In this document: one piece after another, positions 24,724 through 34,198 of the stretch
Layout of the letters: every line of letters begins with the position of its first letter
Position numbering within the stretch: position 1 is the first letter of the stretch
Source: CAZCGA01 sp964498075
GTDB lineage: Bacteria > Desulfobacterota > Binatia > HRBIN30
Length of the DNA stretch: 54,980 nucleotides
Assembly: GCA_964498075.1 (NCBI GenBank)
Contig: CAZCGA010000030.1
Coordinates: 1 to 54,980, forward strand
Direction of reading: 5' to 3'
The notes under the pieces: generated by a model
Seen by the model: the letters and a program-made list of their open reading frames with translations, nothing else
The model's database searches: none
Told to the model about the DNA's origin: nothing
Translations under genes and position numbers: made by a program

Positions 24724-25923
24724 ATGGCAGGAGCGACGGATATTCGACTTCGCTGGGTGCTTGCTGACCCAGCACGCGAACGCGCCGTGGATCCGCTTGG
24801 AATGGGCGCCCAGGCAGATCGGATTGCGGACCGGCTCCTGCCGGACCTCTCCGTTCAGACCACCCGAGCTCGCTACCTGAGCTTTCTCTGCTGGGCCGTC
24901 GAGAAGAGTGAGGGGAGCCCAACGCCTATGCTTTCCATCCACCGCGTTGAAGCCCAACTCGCGCTCGAAGAGGCGCGACACCATCGCGACGATCCGGCGG
25001 ACGAGTGTCCCGGCGTCGTGGGGCGGACCAAGGCCCTTGGGTACCTCAACGAGAATGACTGGAAGCAACCCGCGCGCCCTGAGCGGCTGTACAAGAACAC
25101 GGCGTTCGCCACCTACCGCCCTCTCATGCGGGCGCTCGGCCTGCTCGGTCGGGATCGTGCAATCAAACTCACGCCGGAAGGCAAAAAGTTGGCGAGCGCC
25201 TTCAAGCAAGCGCGGGGTCGAGCGCGGCGCTGCCTCAGCGACATCTCGTCGAGCGAGCGGGTCATGATCCGCGGCCTCTTGGGTCTCGACTACCGGAAGC
25301 AATCGCGTCTATCCGTCCGCGCCGAGCGCCGACGCAGCACCTATGAGACTGTTCACACCCCGCTCCGCTCGAGCGATTCCTCGGCGGATATTCTTGAGCG
25401 CTACGCAGAGGTCAGGCCTCGATGGAGCGATGTCGAGAAACACCTGCATCAAGCCTTCGCATGGGAGGTCCTCTCGTTGGGCCTGACCCTAGCGTTCTCG
25501 ATGCTCCTCAACGAACAGCGAATGGGGCCGGTCGTGCGTTCGCTCCGCGCGGCACTCAGCAAGCGCCCGCGCCGTCCTCCTCTCGACCAACTGAGTCTGC
25601 GTCCCGACGGTGCCTCGAGCGGAGATCACGTGGTCGCGTTTCTCCGCGAGGCAATGCGGTTGCAGCTCGATGCTCTCGGGCTTGATCCGGGTCCCCTTCG
25701 GATCGCCGAACGCTTGGTCCAAGAGCGCGACCCCGTCGACTTGTTGCACCGTCTTGTCGACCGTCACCGAATGGTAAAGTCTGATGCGCCATGGATATCG
25801 CTGGCGGCTGACAAGATCCAGGTCCTCGCGCCAAAGAAGAACCTCGCGTTCCAGGTCCGGCCTCGCAGCTACCGGCTCGACGCGTTCGCCCAGCTGCTGC
25901 GCGACCTCAGGATGCTCGGATGA
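24724..25923 (+). CDS. DUF6361-like protein, first gene of a putative defence operon
   Basis: A 399-residue protein. The N-terminal 60 residues, with RLRWVLADPARERAVDPLGM and RIADRLLPDLSVQTTRARYL, resemble the DUF6361 opening (GWxDFSxxxRxxx...LGxxxIRDxxADxLFPGxSxxQTRARY). A later part, TYRPLMRALGLLGRDRAIKL followed by TPEGKKLA, looks like a winged helix-turn-helix. No catalytic motif is evident. The gene ends in an ATGA overlap with the PLD gene, so the three genes should be translated together. The likely role is DNA or partner recognition in a defence complex, which is inference. No ribosome site is clear before ATG 24724, and the phage remnant is divergent just upstream. Confidence 0.7.
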   Translation: MAGATDIRLRWVLADPARERAVDPLGMGAQADRIADRLLPDLSVQTTRARYLSFLCWAVEKSEGSPTPMLSIHRVEAQLALEEARHHRDDPADECPGVVGRTKALGYLNENDWKQPARPERLYKNTAFATYRPLMRALGLLGRDRAIKLTPEGKKLASAFKQARGRARRCLSDISSSERVMIRGLLGLDYRKQSRLSVRAERRRSTYETVHTPLRSSDSSADILERYAEVRPRWSDVEKHLHQAFAWEVLSLGLTLAFSMLLNEQRMGPVVRSLRAALSKRPRRPPLDQLSLRPDGASSGDHVVAFLREAMRLQLDALGLDPGPLRIAERLVQERDPVDLLHRLVDRHRMVKSDAPWISLAADKIQVLAPKKNLAFQVRPRSYRLDAFAQLLRDLRMLG

Positions 25924-27632
25924 AGCGCTCTGGTCTCGAACGACAGTTCTGGCTTGAAGCCATCGACAACTTTATCCGGCAGCACGGTCGAGCGACTCCC
26001 CGCTGGGCGATTGTCTGTACATACGAGATCGACCTCAACCGACTCGCGCGCACCCTCCTCCCGGCGCTCTCCAGACGAGGACGCCAGTTTCGCGCCGTCG
26101 TGCTGAGCGATGCGGGCATACTTGAGCAGAGCCTCGATCGTCTCCTCGGCCAGCTGCCCGGAGCGGTGAACCTGCATCCGGTGCGCCTGAAACGCGGCGG
26201 CGTCTTTCACCCAAAGCTCGTCTTACTGCGTGCCGGCCGGCACGTGCGCGCCTGTTTCGGCTCGGCGAACGTGACGGACGGAGGGCTTGGCACGAACCTG
26301 GAGATCTGGACCGATTCCCAGGACGCCGAGGTTGTCGCCGGTCTTGTGCGCTTCCTGTACGAACTCGTCCAGTCGCCTGATCTCGTGGTAGACGACGGCG
26401 CTCGGCGCAGCGTTCGTCGCGCGCTGTCCGGAGTCGACGCGCGCAGTACGCGTGCCATCTGGTCATCTCTCGACGAGTCCTTTGCACGTCGTATCCAGAG
26501 CAGCCACGATCGCCACGCCCACCGCGTAACAGTTATCTCTCCGCTCTACGCCAGCGAGGGCGGCTTGAAGACAGCTCGCGCGGCAATCCCCGCGGCCGAA
26601 GTCCACCTCTACACGGATCTCCCCGCGACCGTTCCTAACACTACCGTACACGTTTACGAGCCGCCGCACGCCGCTGATCAGCCCGACGACGACCCGGAGT
26701 CATTCCCGCGCACGCTCCACGCGAAGGCCTATGTGTTCCAGCGACGCCGAGAAGGTGCAGCCTCGGCATGGCTTGGCAGCGCCAACTTCACCGCGCAGGC
26801 ACTGACAAAGAGTCTGGCCCAAGGTGGGAACGTAGAGATCCTTGTGCGCACAGAGTTGCCCAAGGACGAGGTTGACGCGCTTGAGACCGACTTGCGCTTT
26901 TTGTTCAAGAAGCGGAAAGGAATCGACGCCTCGCCACCCTTGGATACCTCGGCAGCGCCACGGCCGCACGCGACAGTCGTTGCGTGCGAGTTGCTGGGTG
27001 ACGGGGCAGATCGTCGGCTCATCGTGCATGCCATTGTGCAGCAGGGGGATGTCGCCCTCGAAAACCAGAAATACAAAGGCCGTCAGCGCCGTCAGGTATG
27101 GGTGCGGATCAAGAACGGGCAGGGTGTGGTTGAGGGGACCAAGCTGAACGCGCTTCTCGATCCCTCCGGCGCCTGTCCGATCGTGCTGCACCAGCGACTC
27201 CGCGGCGGGAGCTTCCCGGTGATCGTCAACGTTCCGCACGTGCCACCGGATTCCGGGGCAGAAGCGAGCCCGCAGGCCTCCCTCGATGCGCTGCTGGACG
27301 ACCTGATCGGGCGGGTCCGCGTTGCGCCGCAGGTCACCGGCGGTGATGAAGATGCGAACGATGCGCCGGAGAAGGACGATGAAGGAGACGATGCGGATTC
27401 AGACGACTATGGGAAGCAACTCGACGAGGTTCGCCACCAGGGAGAGCTCGATCAGCTCGCGGTAAAGGCGGCGCTCCTCAAGCGGCTCGTCATGCGAGCC
27501 AACGCATCTGGCTCAGAAAGGGAGAGCATGCTCCGCGAGTATTTCCCTACCCTGCTGAACGCCTGCCCCCGCCACCTCCACCGCGTGCTTGAGGCCTTGT
27601 TCCAGAACGCAGATTCTCCGGAGTCGCCGTGA
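25920..27632 (+). CDS. Phospholipase-D-fold (two-HKD) protein, putative nuclease
   Basis: A 570-residue protein with two PLD half-sites in one chain. The first is HPK (97-99) with CFGSANVTDGGLGTNLE (112-128). The second is HAK (267-269) with LGSANFTAQAL and GGNVEILV (about 285-309). The pattern HxK...GSANxT...N-E is that of PLD nucleases such as DISARM DrmC and helicase-associated PLD proteins. An acidic linker rich in Asp and Glu (about 475-500) separates the catalytic part from a helical C-terminal tail. The start overlaps the previous stop (ATGA at 25920), and its own stop overlaps the helicase start (GTGA). DNA cleavage guided by the helicase is inferred from context. Confidence 0.85.
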   Translation: MKRSGLERQFWLEAIDNFIRQHGRATPRWAIVCTYEIDLNRLARTLLPALSRRGRQFRAVVLSDAGILEQSLDRLLGQLPGAVNLHPVRLKRGGVFHPKLVLLRAGRHVRACFGSANVTDGGLGTNLEIWTDSQDAEVVAGLVRFLYELVQSPDLVVDDGARRSVRRALSGVDARSTRAIWSSLDESFARRIQSSHDRHAHRVTVISPLYASEGGLKTARAAIPAAEVHLYTDLPATVPNTTVHVYEPPHAADQPDDDPESFPRTLHAKAYVFQRRREGAASAWLGSANFTAQALTKSLAQGGNVEILVRTELPKDEVDALETDLRFLFKKRKGIDASPPLDTSAAPRPHATVVACELLGDGADRRLIVHAIVQQGDVALENQKYKGRQRRQVWVRIKNGQGVVEGTKLNALLDPSGACPIVLHQRLRGGSFPVIVNVPHVPPDSGAEASPQASLDALLDDLIGRVRVAPQVTGGDEDANDAPEKDDEGDDADSDDYGKQLDEVRHQGELDQLAVKAALLKRLVMRANASGSERESMLREYFPTLLNACPRHLHRVLEALFQNADSPESP

Positions 27633-29650
27633 GCCGCGTCAAGTTCAAGACTGGTAAGCAACACCAGGAGCGTACCGCCATCTGGGCAAGGCAACGACTG
27701 GCCGACGGTTGCTTCTCGAGTCCCGACGATCAAGACGGCGTGCTTCTGGCGGACAGCGTGGGCATGGGAAAGACCTGGGAGGCGCTGGGTGCCGCCGCAC
27801 TCCTGCTCTACAAGATCCGCCCGAAGCACGGCCGGCGTCACGTGTTGATTCTTTGTCCAGCCAACCTGGTCACCAAGTGGGAGGACGAGCTCGCCGCAGG
27901 CTCACCATTTCGCCAGCGACTTGACGCGTGGGCGCGTCGGCTTGAGAAGAATGGCCAAACTGCAACCGCTCGTCGGGTCATAGAAACCCCCACCCATCTC
28001 CTCCCCATCCGCAGCGCCAAGCATGTTCCGACACACCTGAAACACGGCCACTTCCATCCGCCAGGCGGCACCTACATCGTGAGCCAGTCGCTCATCACGC
28101 GCCAAGCAAGCGGGCTGAGCGCCCTGCGACGAGAAGAATGGGACGTCGTCATCGTCGACGAGGCCCACAACGCGGCCGCCCGCAAGGCGTTGGCGTCACT
28201 GCAGAGCCCCCGGCGAGCTCATACAAAGCTCTTGCTCACAGCAACCCCTTTCCAGCTGGAACCCCGGCAGTGGAATTTGCTGGCACGCAACCTCTTGAAG
28301 CGCAGTCAAAAGGTGCTCAACCACGTCGACGTGGCGGGCTATATCGAAGCCCTCACCAAGGTGTTTGAATCATCGAAGGTCCCAGGGCCCACGCGCGCGA
28401 TTGTCGAGGCCGCGAGCGAAGTGCTGCGCCTGCTGGTCGCGCGCAGCTACCCCAAGGTGTCGAACCGACGTTACCGGTTGCTCCTCCTGGACGGAAGTGA
28501 GAAGCCCTTGCATGCTCGCCTCGATGAACTCGACGATGGGCGCGTCCAGGCGCTACTCGGGGAACTCCGGCGAGCCAACGAGTCAGTGCGAGACTTCGAC
28601 TTCGAAGCCGACTACTTTAAGCAACGGTTCCGGCTGGCGACCCGTGACGACCGGACCTATGTCGCGACCCGGTTGCGCCGTCTGCTCGCAACCGGAACCG
28701 GTGACCATCCGTCGCCTCGACGTGAGGCGCTGAAGAAGTGGGCTCAGCGGACCTTCGAGTTCGACGTGTGCCGCACTATCGACACGGGCCTGCCCCAGAA
28801 GACGATAGTATTCACAGCGTGGGTCGGCGACGTCAACCGGGGCGAGGCGGCTGGGCTACGCAAGTTGCTTCAGGATGCGTTTGACCCCGCTTTGTCCTCG
28901 GTTCGAGAACGCTATGGTCGCCGATGGTTTAGATGGATCGAGACTGGTCGGGCACGAATCGAGAAGGCGGCCAGCGCGACCTCGTCGAAGATCGCCGAGG
29001 CGCTCCAGGCGGTCGGTACTGACGAGCTCACGGCGGTTCTCGCGGGCAAGCACCGCGGGTTCGTCGCGCGACTTCGCCGGGCGCGGGAAAAATGGGACAA
29101 AGCCATCACCGAGGCCCGCCGGGAGTTAGATGATCTGCAGGATCCATTCGAAGCGCGCGCTCTTCGACGGCGAGTCCGAGACATGCAATCGGCACTGTCG
29201 CCTTGGACAAACGGGCGCATGCTCTCCGTCGAACGATACACGGGCAACGAACGTCGTAGCGCCCGGGATCGAGTTGCCACGGCGTTTCGCGAACTCGGGC
29301 CACCGTACGTACTCGTGGCCAGCAACGTGGGGGCCGAGGGCATCGACCTACACACCTACACCGCGCGCATCGTCCACTACGACCTGGAGTGGAATCCGGC
29401 CAAGATGGAGCAACGCGAGGGCCGCGGCGACCGCGTCGGCCGGCGCCTCAAGGACAAGCTCGAGATCCTGTACTGCCTCGTCCCCAGGACCTATGACGAG
29501 CGCATGTTTCACCAGCTCGTGGCGCGGGACCGATGGCACGGCGTTCTGCTGGGCAAGCCCGCCGGGCAGCTCGAGGACGACCTGACCGACGCTCCGCTGA
29601 TCGACAGGAAGCGGCTCAAACGGATGCGTCTCGACCTAGCGCCGCGATAA
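27629..29650 (+). CDS. SNF2-type DEAD/DEAH helicase, third gene of the putative defence operon
   Basis: A 673-residue superfamily 2 ATPase. Motif I is LLADSVGMGKTW (39-50), motif Ia is HVLILCPANLVTKWEDEL, motif II is VVIVDEAHNA with DEAH at 177-180, and motif III is LLLTATPFQL. The C-terminal lobe has VLVASNVGAEGIDLHTY and the motif VI block EQREGRGDRVGR. The YCLVPRTYDERMFHQL segment is typical of SNF2 helicases of HepA/RapA and restriction-associated types. A helical insertion lies between the lobes. The GTG start overlaps the PLD stop. In DISARM and similar defences such motors translocate DNA; no methyltransferase accompanies this operon. Confidence 0.9.
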   Translation: MSRVKFKTGKQHQERTAIWARQRLADGCFSSPDDQDGVLLADSVGMGKTWEALGAAALLLYKIRPKHGRRHVLILCPANLVTKWEDELAAGSPFRQRLDAWARRLEKNGQTATARRVIETPTHLLPIRSAKHVPTHLKHGHFHPPGGTYIVSQSLITRQASGLSALRREEWDVVIVDEAHNAAARKALASLQSPRRAHTKLLLTATPFQLEPRQWNLLARNLLKRSQKVLNHVDVAGYIEALTKVFESSKVPGPTRAIVEAASEVLRLLVARSYPKVSNRRYRLLLLDGSEKPLHARLDELDDGRVQALLGELRRANESVRDFDFEADYFKQRFRLATRDDRTYVATRLRRLLATGTGDHPSPRREALKKWAQRTFEFDVCRTIDTGLPQKTIVFTAWVGDVNRGEAAGLRKLLQDAFDPALSSVRERYGRRWFRWIETGRARIEKAASATSSKIAEALQAVGTDELTAVLAGKHRGFVARLRRAREKWDKAITEARRELDDLQDPFEARALRRRVRDMQSALSPWTNGRMLSVERYTGNERRSARDRVATAFRELGPPYVLVASNVGAEGIDLHTYTARIVHYDLEWNPAKMEQREGRGDRVGRRLKDKLEILYCLVPRTYDERMFHQLVARDRWHGVLLGKPAGQLEDDLTDAPLIDRKRLKRMRLDLAPR

Positions 29651-29881
29651 GACGCCCTCTGCACGGTAAGACAGGAAACCGACCGAGTTCGACCGTGTTC
29701 ACGCCTCGAGCCGCCGCGGCGTGAGGCCCACCGTCGTGCGGACGCTACAGCTGATTCAACCCCGGCACCACCTTCGCGAACTCTGCCTGAAACGCGGACC
29801 GCCTGAAGCTGGCCGTCTTGTGCTGTTTCCCGAATGTTTCCCAATTCGCCGGTGCCGTGAGGACATCTACCCACATACGAG

Positions 29882-30814
29882 CTACCGGCGCTCGGCGTTG
29901 TGGCGGTCCTTGTAATAGTCGACCGACACGAAGTCGGCCGCTAACCGCTCGCTCTCCTGCATTGCCAGCACGCCGATGCGGTTGGTCTTTGCCGGCTCGT
30001 AGCTCGGGTCGATCTCTAGCGCTCGGTCGAGGGACGCGAGCGCTTCCCGCTTCCGGCCCAACAACGCGTAGCAGAGCCCCATGTTCCCATGCGACTGCGT
30101 GTTCTCGGGATCCGCGGCCACCACCTTCCGGAACCCGGCCAGGGCCCGCTCCCATTCCCGGTTCTGCATGGCTGCAAAGGCGTCGTCGAACAGGTCCATC
30201 AGCTGTAAGTAGCGATCGAGAGAGAAGCCCTTGTCTGCCCGGATCTGCTTGTCGAGGCCCCGGATGACTGCCATGGCCTCGCCCACGAAGTCGTCCGCCG
30301 GATCGCCGAGCTCGATGACCTTTTGATACGCCCGGATCGCCGGCCCGACCTCCAGCATCTTCTGATGCGCAGCGCCCTTGTTGAACCACGCTTCGACGAA
30401 GTACGGGAAGATGGCGATGGCGCGGTCGAAATGGGCGAGCGCTTCGGCGTGGCGGCCCTGCAAGGCTCGGATCACCCCCATCCCGAACTGCACGATATGA
30501 AGGTCGGGATGACGGCCGAGCAGCCCGGAGATGATGCTCTCGGCGGTCTCCAGTCGACCGCTCTCAGCCATTGCCAGGGCCCGATCCACTTCTGCATCGA
30601 CCTCGGGATCGATCATGGCAACGAAGTGTGGTTCGCGCGGTGCCCCCGTCTTCTCTCTGGCGTAGACCATCGCCTGGGCCCAATAGCCACAGCCTTCGCA
30701 ATCCGGATTTCGGATGCGCGCGCAGCAGACGGAGCAGACCATAGTGTGGTGCTTCAGCTGACACACACGCCGGCCTTTGGCGGCCGAGCAAACCACGCAC
30801 GCCGTCTTCTTCAT
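29882..30814 (-). CDS. TPR protein with cysteine-rich N-terminal zinc-binding region
   Basis: A 310-residue protein. Residues 6-42 hold eight cysteines (6, 9, 18, 27, 30, 31, 39, 42) in CxxC-type spacing with two histidines, consistent with one or two zinc sites. The rest is tetratricopeptide helices, for example AEALAHFDRAIAIFPYFVEA, WERALAGFRKVVAADPENTQ and REALASLDRALEIDPSYEPA. It probably mediates protein binding; no catalytic function is visible. ATG 30814 starts right at the first cysteine pair; the frame runs open to 30868. About 135 bases downstream (29745-29879) an open frame of 44 codons is present but unrecognised. Confidence 0.75.
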   Translation of the reverse strand: MKKTACVVCSAAKGRRVCQLKHHTMVCSVCCARIRNPDCEGCGYWAQAMVYAREKTGAPREPHFVAMIDPEVDAEVDRALAMAESGRLETAESIISGLLGRHPDLHIVQFGMGVIRALQGRHAEALAHFDRAIAIFPYFVEAWFNKGAAHQKMLEVGPAIRAYQKVIELGDPADDFVGEAMAVIRGLDKQIRADKGFSLDRYLQLMDLFDDAFAAMQNREWERALAGFRKVVAADPENTQSHGNMGLCYALLGRKREALASLDRALEIDPSYEPAKTNRIGVLAMQESERLAADFVSVDYYKDRHNAERR

Positions 30815-31225
30815 GTCTCGCCTATTCCTTGTCTCGAGGAGCGTGCTTCGCCGTGCTTTCGATCTCAACCCCCGCCGCCATGCCGCTCAGCTACAGCAGG
30901 TGGGTGCACTGGTCAAGCACGTGGGGGCGGACGGGATTCCGACCACGACCGCGGTGATCCCCGCTTGATCGGTGACCGGCAAACATGATTTTTCCTCCAT
31001 CATGAGCGAGTCCTCGGACCGGCTTGCCGGATACAAGCTTCTCGAGACGGGCGCCTTGGTGGTCTTCGACGTGGGCGATACACAAGTCGAAAGCTCGCCG
31101 GCTGGTGACATGGCTTTCGTGCGTATCGATCTGCGGCTCGGCGAGGCATTAGAAGATGGCGAGCGTTCTACTGATCACGAGTAGGGCGCGCTGGGGTTCA
31201 TCTTCTGTCTGGCCGTGCTGTCGTT
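30815..31225. other. 411-base stretch without a recognised gene
   Basis: Two short open frames are present: plus 30972-31184 (70 codons, containing LAGYKLLETGALVVFDVGD) and minus 30887-31111. They lie opposite one another and neither resembles a family I know. No terminator, repeat or clear promoter was seen. The stretch may be a decayed gene. Confidence 0.4.
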
Positions 31226-31465
31226 TCACGATGCGCGCCCGCGCGGGGTGTCATGGATCATCTCGGCGATCCGCACCACGACGGGCTCGTCGATGACCTC
31301 CATGAGAATGGAGACCCCGCTAGCCCGCGATCCTTCAGCTTCGGGATTCTTGTCGGGTGCAAATGCCCAACCAGACTCGTCCCAGCCGTCGTAGCCGTCC
31401 GCGGCCCAGATGTGGAGGCGCTCGTCATCGCGCCACAGATAGTAACGCCCTCGCATGTAGGACAT
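31226..31465 (-). CDS. Small conserved-looking hypothetical protein
   Basis: A 79-residue acidic, tryptophan- and tyrosine-rich protein beginning MSYMRGRYYLWRDDERLHIW and continuing GYDGWDESGWAFAP. It has no signal peptide or membrane segment. The composition looks like a folded small protein rather than antisense noise. The start could be ATG 31465 or ATG 31456, the latter with GGAGATG at better spacing. It is divergent from the primase-helicase. No function can be assigned; its position beside conflict-system genes is suggestive only. Confidence 0.5.
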   Translation of the reverse strand: MSYMRGRYYLWRDDERLHIWAADGYDGWDESGWAFAPDKNPEAEGSRASGVSILMEVIDEPVVVRIAEMIHDTPRGRAS

Positions 31466-31594
31466 CTCCGTTGTCCTCTCCGCAGACGTTCGTACCACGC
31501 CTGCTGGCGAACGGAACCGGCTCGATTCGACAGTCGTGCGTCCGCCACCCGCAGTGTTGTATAGAGAGACAGTTGCTCCAAGGGTGTGAGCGCA

Positions 31595-34104
31595 ATGGCA
31601 TCCAGTTCTCGGGATTCAATCGCAGCAGCAATCGCCGCCGAAGAGGCACGGCTGGCGGCACTCGATCATGAACGAGAAGACGTTCGGTCACGGCTCAAAC
31701 AACTCGGCGTCGAGCTTGCAGCAGTCGACTCCAGAACGCCGAGGCGAGAGGCCACTGCTCCGTTGTGCAGTCCGTCCTCTTCACTGACATCGGCAGAGAA
31801 GGTGGCCCTCTTCCGTTCCCTCTTTCGAGGCCGCGACGACGTCTATCCAACGCTCTGGGAGAACGCGCGGACGGGTAAGAAGGGTTACGCTCCCGCCTGC
31901 GCAAACGAGTGGGTGCGAGGGGTGTGCGAGAAGCCGCGGGTGAAATGCGGGGAATGTCCGAACCAGGCGTTTTTCACAGTGACCGATCAGGTCGTCGTTG
32001 ATCACCTGCAAGGACGGCACGTGATCGGTGTGTATCCACTGCTGGAAGATGAGACGTGCTGGTTCCTCGCCGTGGACTTCGACAAGCGGTCGTGGATGGA
32101 GGACGTTGCTGCATTTGTGCAGACCTGCCGGAGTGCTCACCTTTCTGTGGGCGTCGAACGATCTCGGTCGGGCAACGGTGCGCATGCATGGTTCTTCTTT
32201 GCCGCACCGGTTCCGGCGGCTTTGGCCCGCAAGCTGGGTTGCTTCCTGATCACGGAGACAATGGCTCGACGCCATGAGCTCAGCATGAACTCTTATGACC
32301 GCCTCTTCCCGAATCAGGACACGATGCCCCGCGGCGGCTTCGGCAACCTGATCGCACTGCCACTCCAGCACGAAGCTCGACAGCAGGGCAACACGGTCTT
32401 CCTGGATGATCAGTTCAACCCCCATCCAGATCAGTGGGCATACCTCGCCGGGATCGACCGTATCGCGCCCGCAACGGTCGAGCGCAGCGCTGCCGAGGCA
32501 ACGAGGAAGGGACAGGTGATCGGGATCCGCAGTGCCGATCTTGGTGACGGCGAGGAGAACCGAGTGCCATGGACCCGCTCTCCGTCGGGAATGCCGAGAC
32601 GCCCTGTGCTTGCTGAAGCACTTCCGACGGCTGTACGGGTCGTGCTCGCGCAGAGGATCTTCCTTGAGAAGGCCGGGTTGCCCTCGGCGCTGATCAACCA
32701 GATCAAGCGGCTGGCCGCCTTTCAGAATCCGGAGTTTTACAAGAAGCAGAGCATGCGGCTGTCGACGGCGCTCACGCCGCGCGTGATTGCCTGCGCGGAG
32801 GAGTTCTCGGAGCACATCGCCCTCCCTCGCGGCTGTCTCGTAGACCTCGAAGCTCTCCTGCAGAAATACCGCGTGGCCTTGGTTGTCGAAGACCAGCGAA
32901 TTGGGGGCGATCCCTTGGAGGTTGATTTCAATGGTCAGTTGACCGCCATGCAACAGGGTGCAGCCAGCGCGCTCCTGGCTCACGATACGGGGGTGTTCGT
33001 CGCCCCACCGGGAGTTGGAAAGACTGTCGTCGGAACGTACCTGGTGGCTCAGCGTGCCCGCAGCACCCTCATCCTCGTGCATCGCCAACCGCTACTCGAC
33101 CAATGGGTGGCGCAGCTCTCCGTGTTCCTCGGCATTGACGCCAAAGCGATTGGCCAAATCGGAGGCGGGAAGCGCACGCCCAACGGCCATCTCGATGTGG
33201 CCATGCTGCAGAGCCTCGTACGTAGCGACGCCGTAAACGACATCGTCGCCACCTACGGCCACGTGATCGTGGACGAGTGTCACCATGTTCCGGCGGTGTC
33301 CTTTGAACGCGTGCTGGCCAACGTCAAAGCGAAGTACGTGACCGGTCTTACCGCCACGCTGCAGCGGCGCGACGGGCATCATCCGATCATCGAAATGCAG
33401 CTGGGGCCTGTCCGCTTCACCATCGATTCCAAGAACCAAACCACACGACGGCCGTTTGCGCACCGCCTGATTGTCCGGGAGACGCAGTTCCGCGTTGCTG
33501 GCGATGAGCGCCAGACGCCGATTCAGGATCTCTATCGGGCGCTCGTGGCTGACGCGTCGCGAAATCACTCATCGTCAATGACGTGCTCAACGCTCTCGCA
33601 GAAGGTCGGTCGCCGATCCTCCTAACTGAACGGAGGGACCATCTCGAGTACTTTGAGGCACAGCTTCGTCCCGCCGCGCGGAACCTCGTGGTTCTGCGCG
33701 GCGGTATGGGCCCGAAGCAGAGGCGGGAGGTGACGGAGCGAATCGCCGCGATCCCGCGGAACGAGGAGAGGCTCGTGCTTGCCACCGGGCGATACATCGG
33801 TGAGGGGTTCGACGACGCGCGGCTGGATACGCTTTTTCTCACTCTGCCGGTCTCGTGGAAGGGTACACTCGTGCAGTACGCTGGCCGGCTGCACCGGTCG
33901 CATGAGGGCAAGCAGGAGGTGCGGATTTTCGATTACGTCGATGGTGAAATTCCGATGCTGGCCCGAATGTTCGAGAAACGGCTGCGCGGCTACCGGGCGA
34001 TCGGGTACGAACAGGCCACGTTGCCGGCGCGTTATGACGGTCCGAGCAACGAACCCGTGATTGAACTGGATGAGGCAGCATTGCCAGGGCACGAGGATCC
34101 ATGA
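31595..34104 (+). pseudogene. TOTE-type primase-helicase, one-base frameshift
   Basis: An archaeo-eukaryotic primase (AEP) joined to a superfamily 2 helicase, about 835 residues if repaired. The N-terminal 50 residues are a charged coiled coil. The primase has a cysteine cluster (102-121), the metal-binding DFD (161-163) in FLAVDFDKRSW, and the histidine motif SGNGAHAWFFF (His197). The helicase has VAPPGVGKTVVG, DECHH and GLTATLQRRDG. At about 33567 one base is missing relative to the partial copy at 34941. Frame one runs out at 33625, and frame two continues from LNALAEGRSPILLTERRDHL to VQYAGRLHRSHEG and the stop at 34104. The AEP type is that named for TOTE conflict systems. Confidence 0.85.
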
Positions 34105-34198
34105 TGAAGCGTATTCAGGGATTCGTGCGAAATCAGTCGCGAGATGCGGTCGGGCTCACGCCGCTTGAGATTTCTGTCTGTGTGCTCATACTGTCCGT

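Noticed and set aside
24724..29650. Calling the three-gene operon DISARM
   Set aside because: DISARM needs DrmA, DrmB and DrmC with a methyltransferase, or DrmD/DrmMI in class 1. Here only a PLD-fold and a SNF2-type protein fit, and the first gene is DUF6361-like rather than DUF1998.
33540..33630. Programmed frameshift in the primase-helicase
   Set aside because: No clear slippery heptamer or downstream hairpin is evident by eye, and the partial copy at 34941 simply carries the missing base.
34165..34198. Promoter with leaderless start for the AbrB-type antitoxin
   Set aside because: TTGAGA and TACTGT are 18 bases apart, but the -10 match is poor and the expected transcription start would fall after the ATG.
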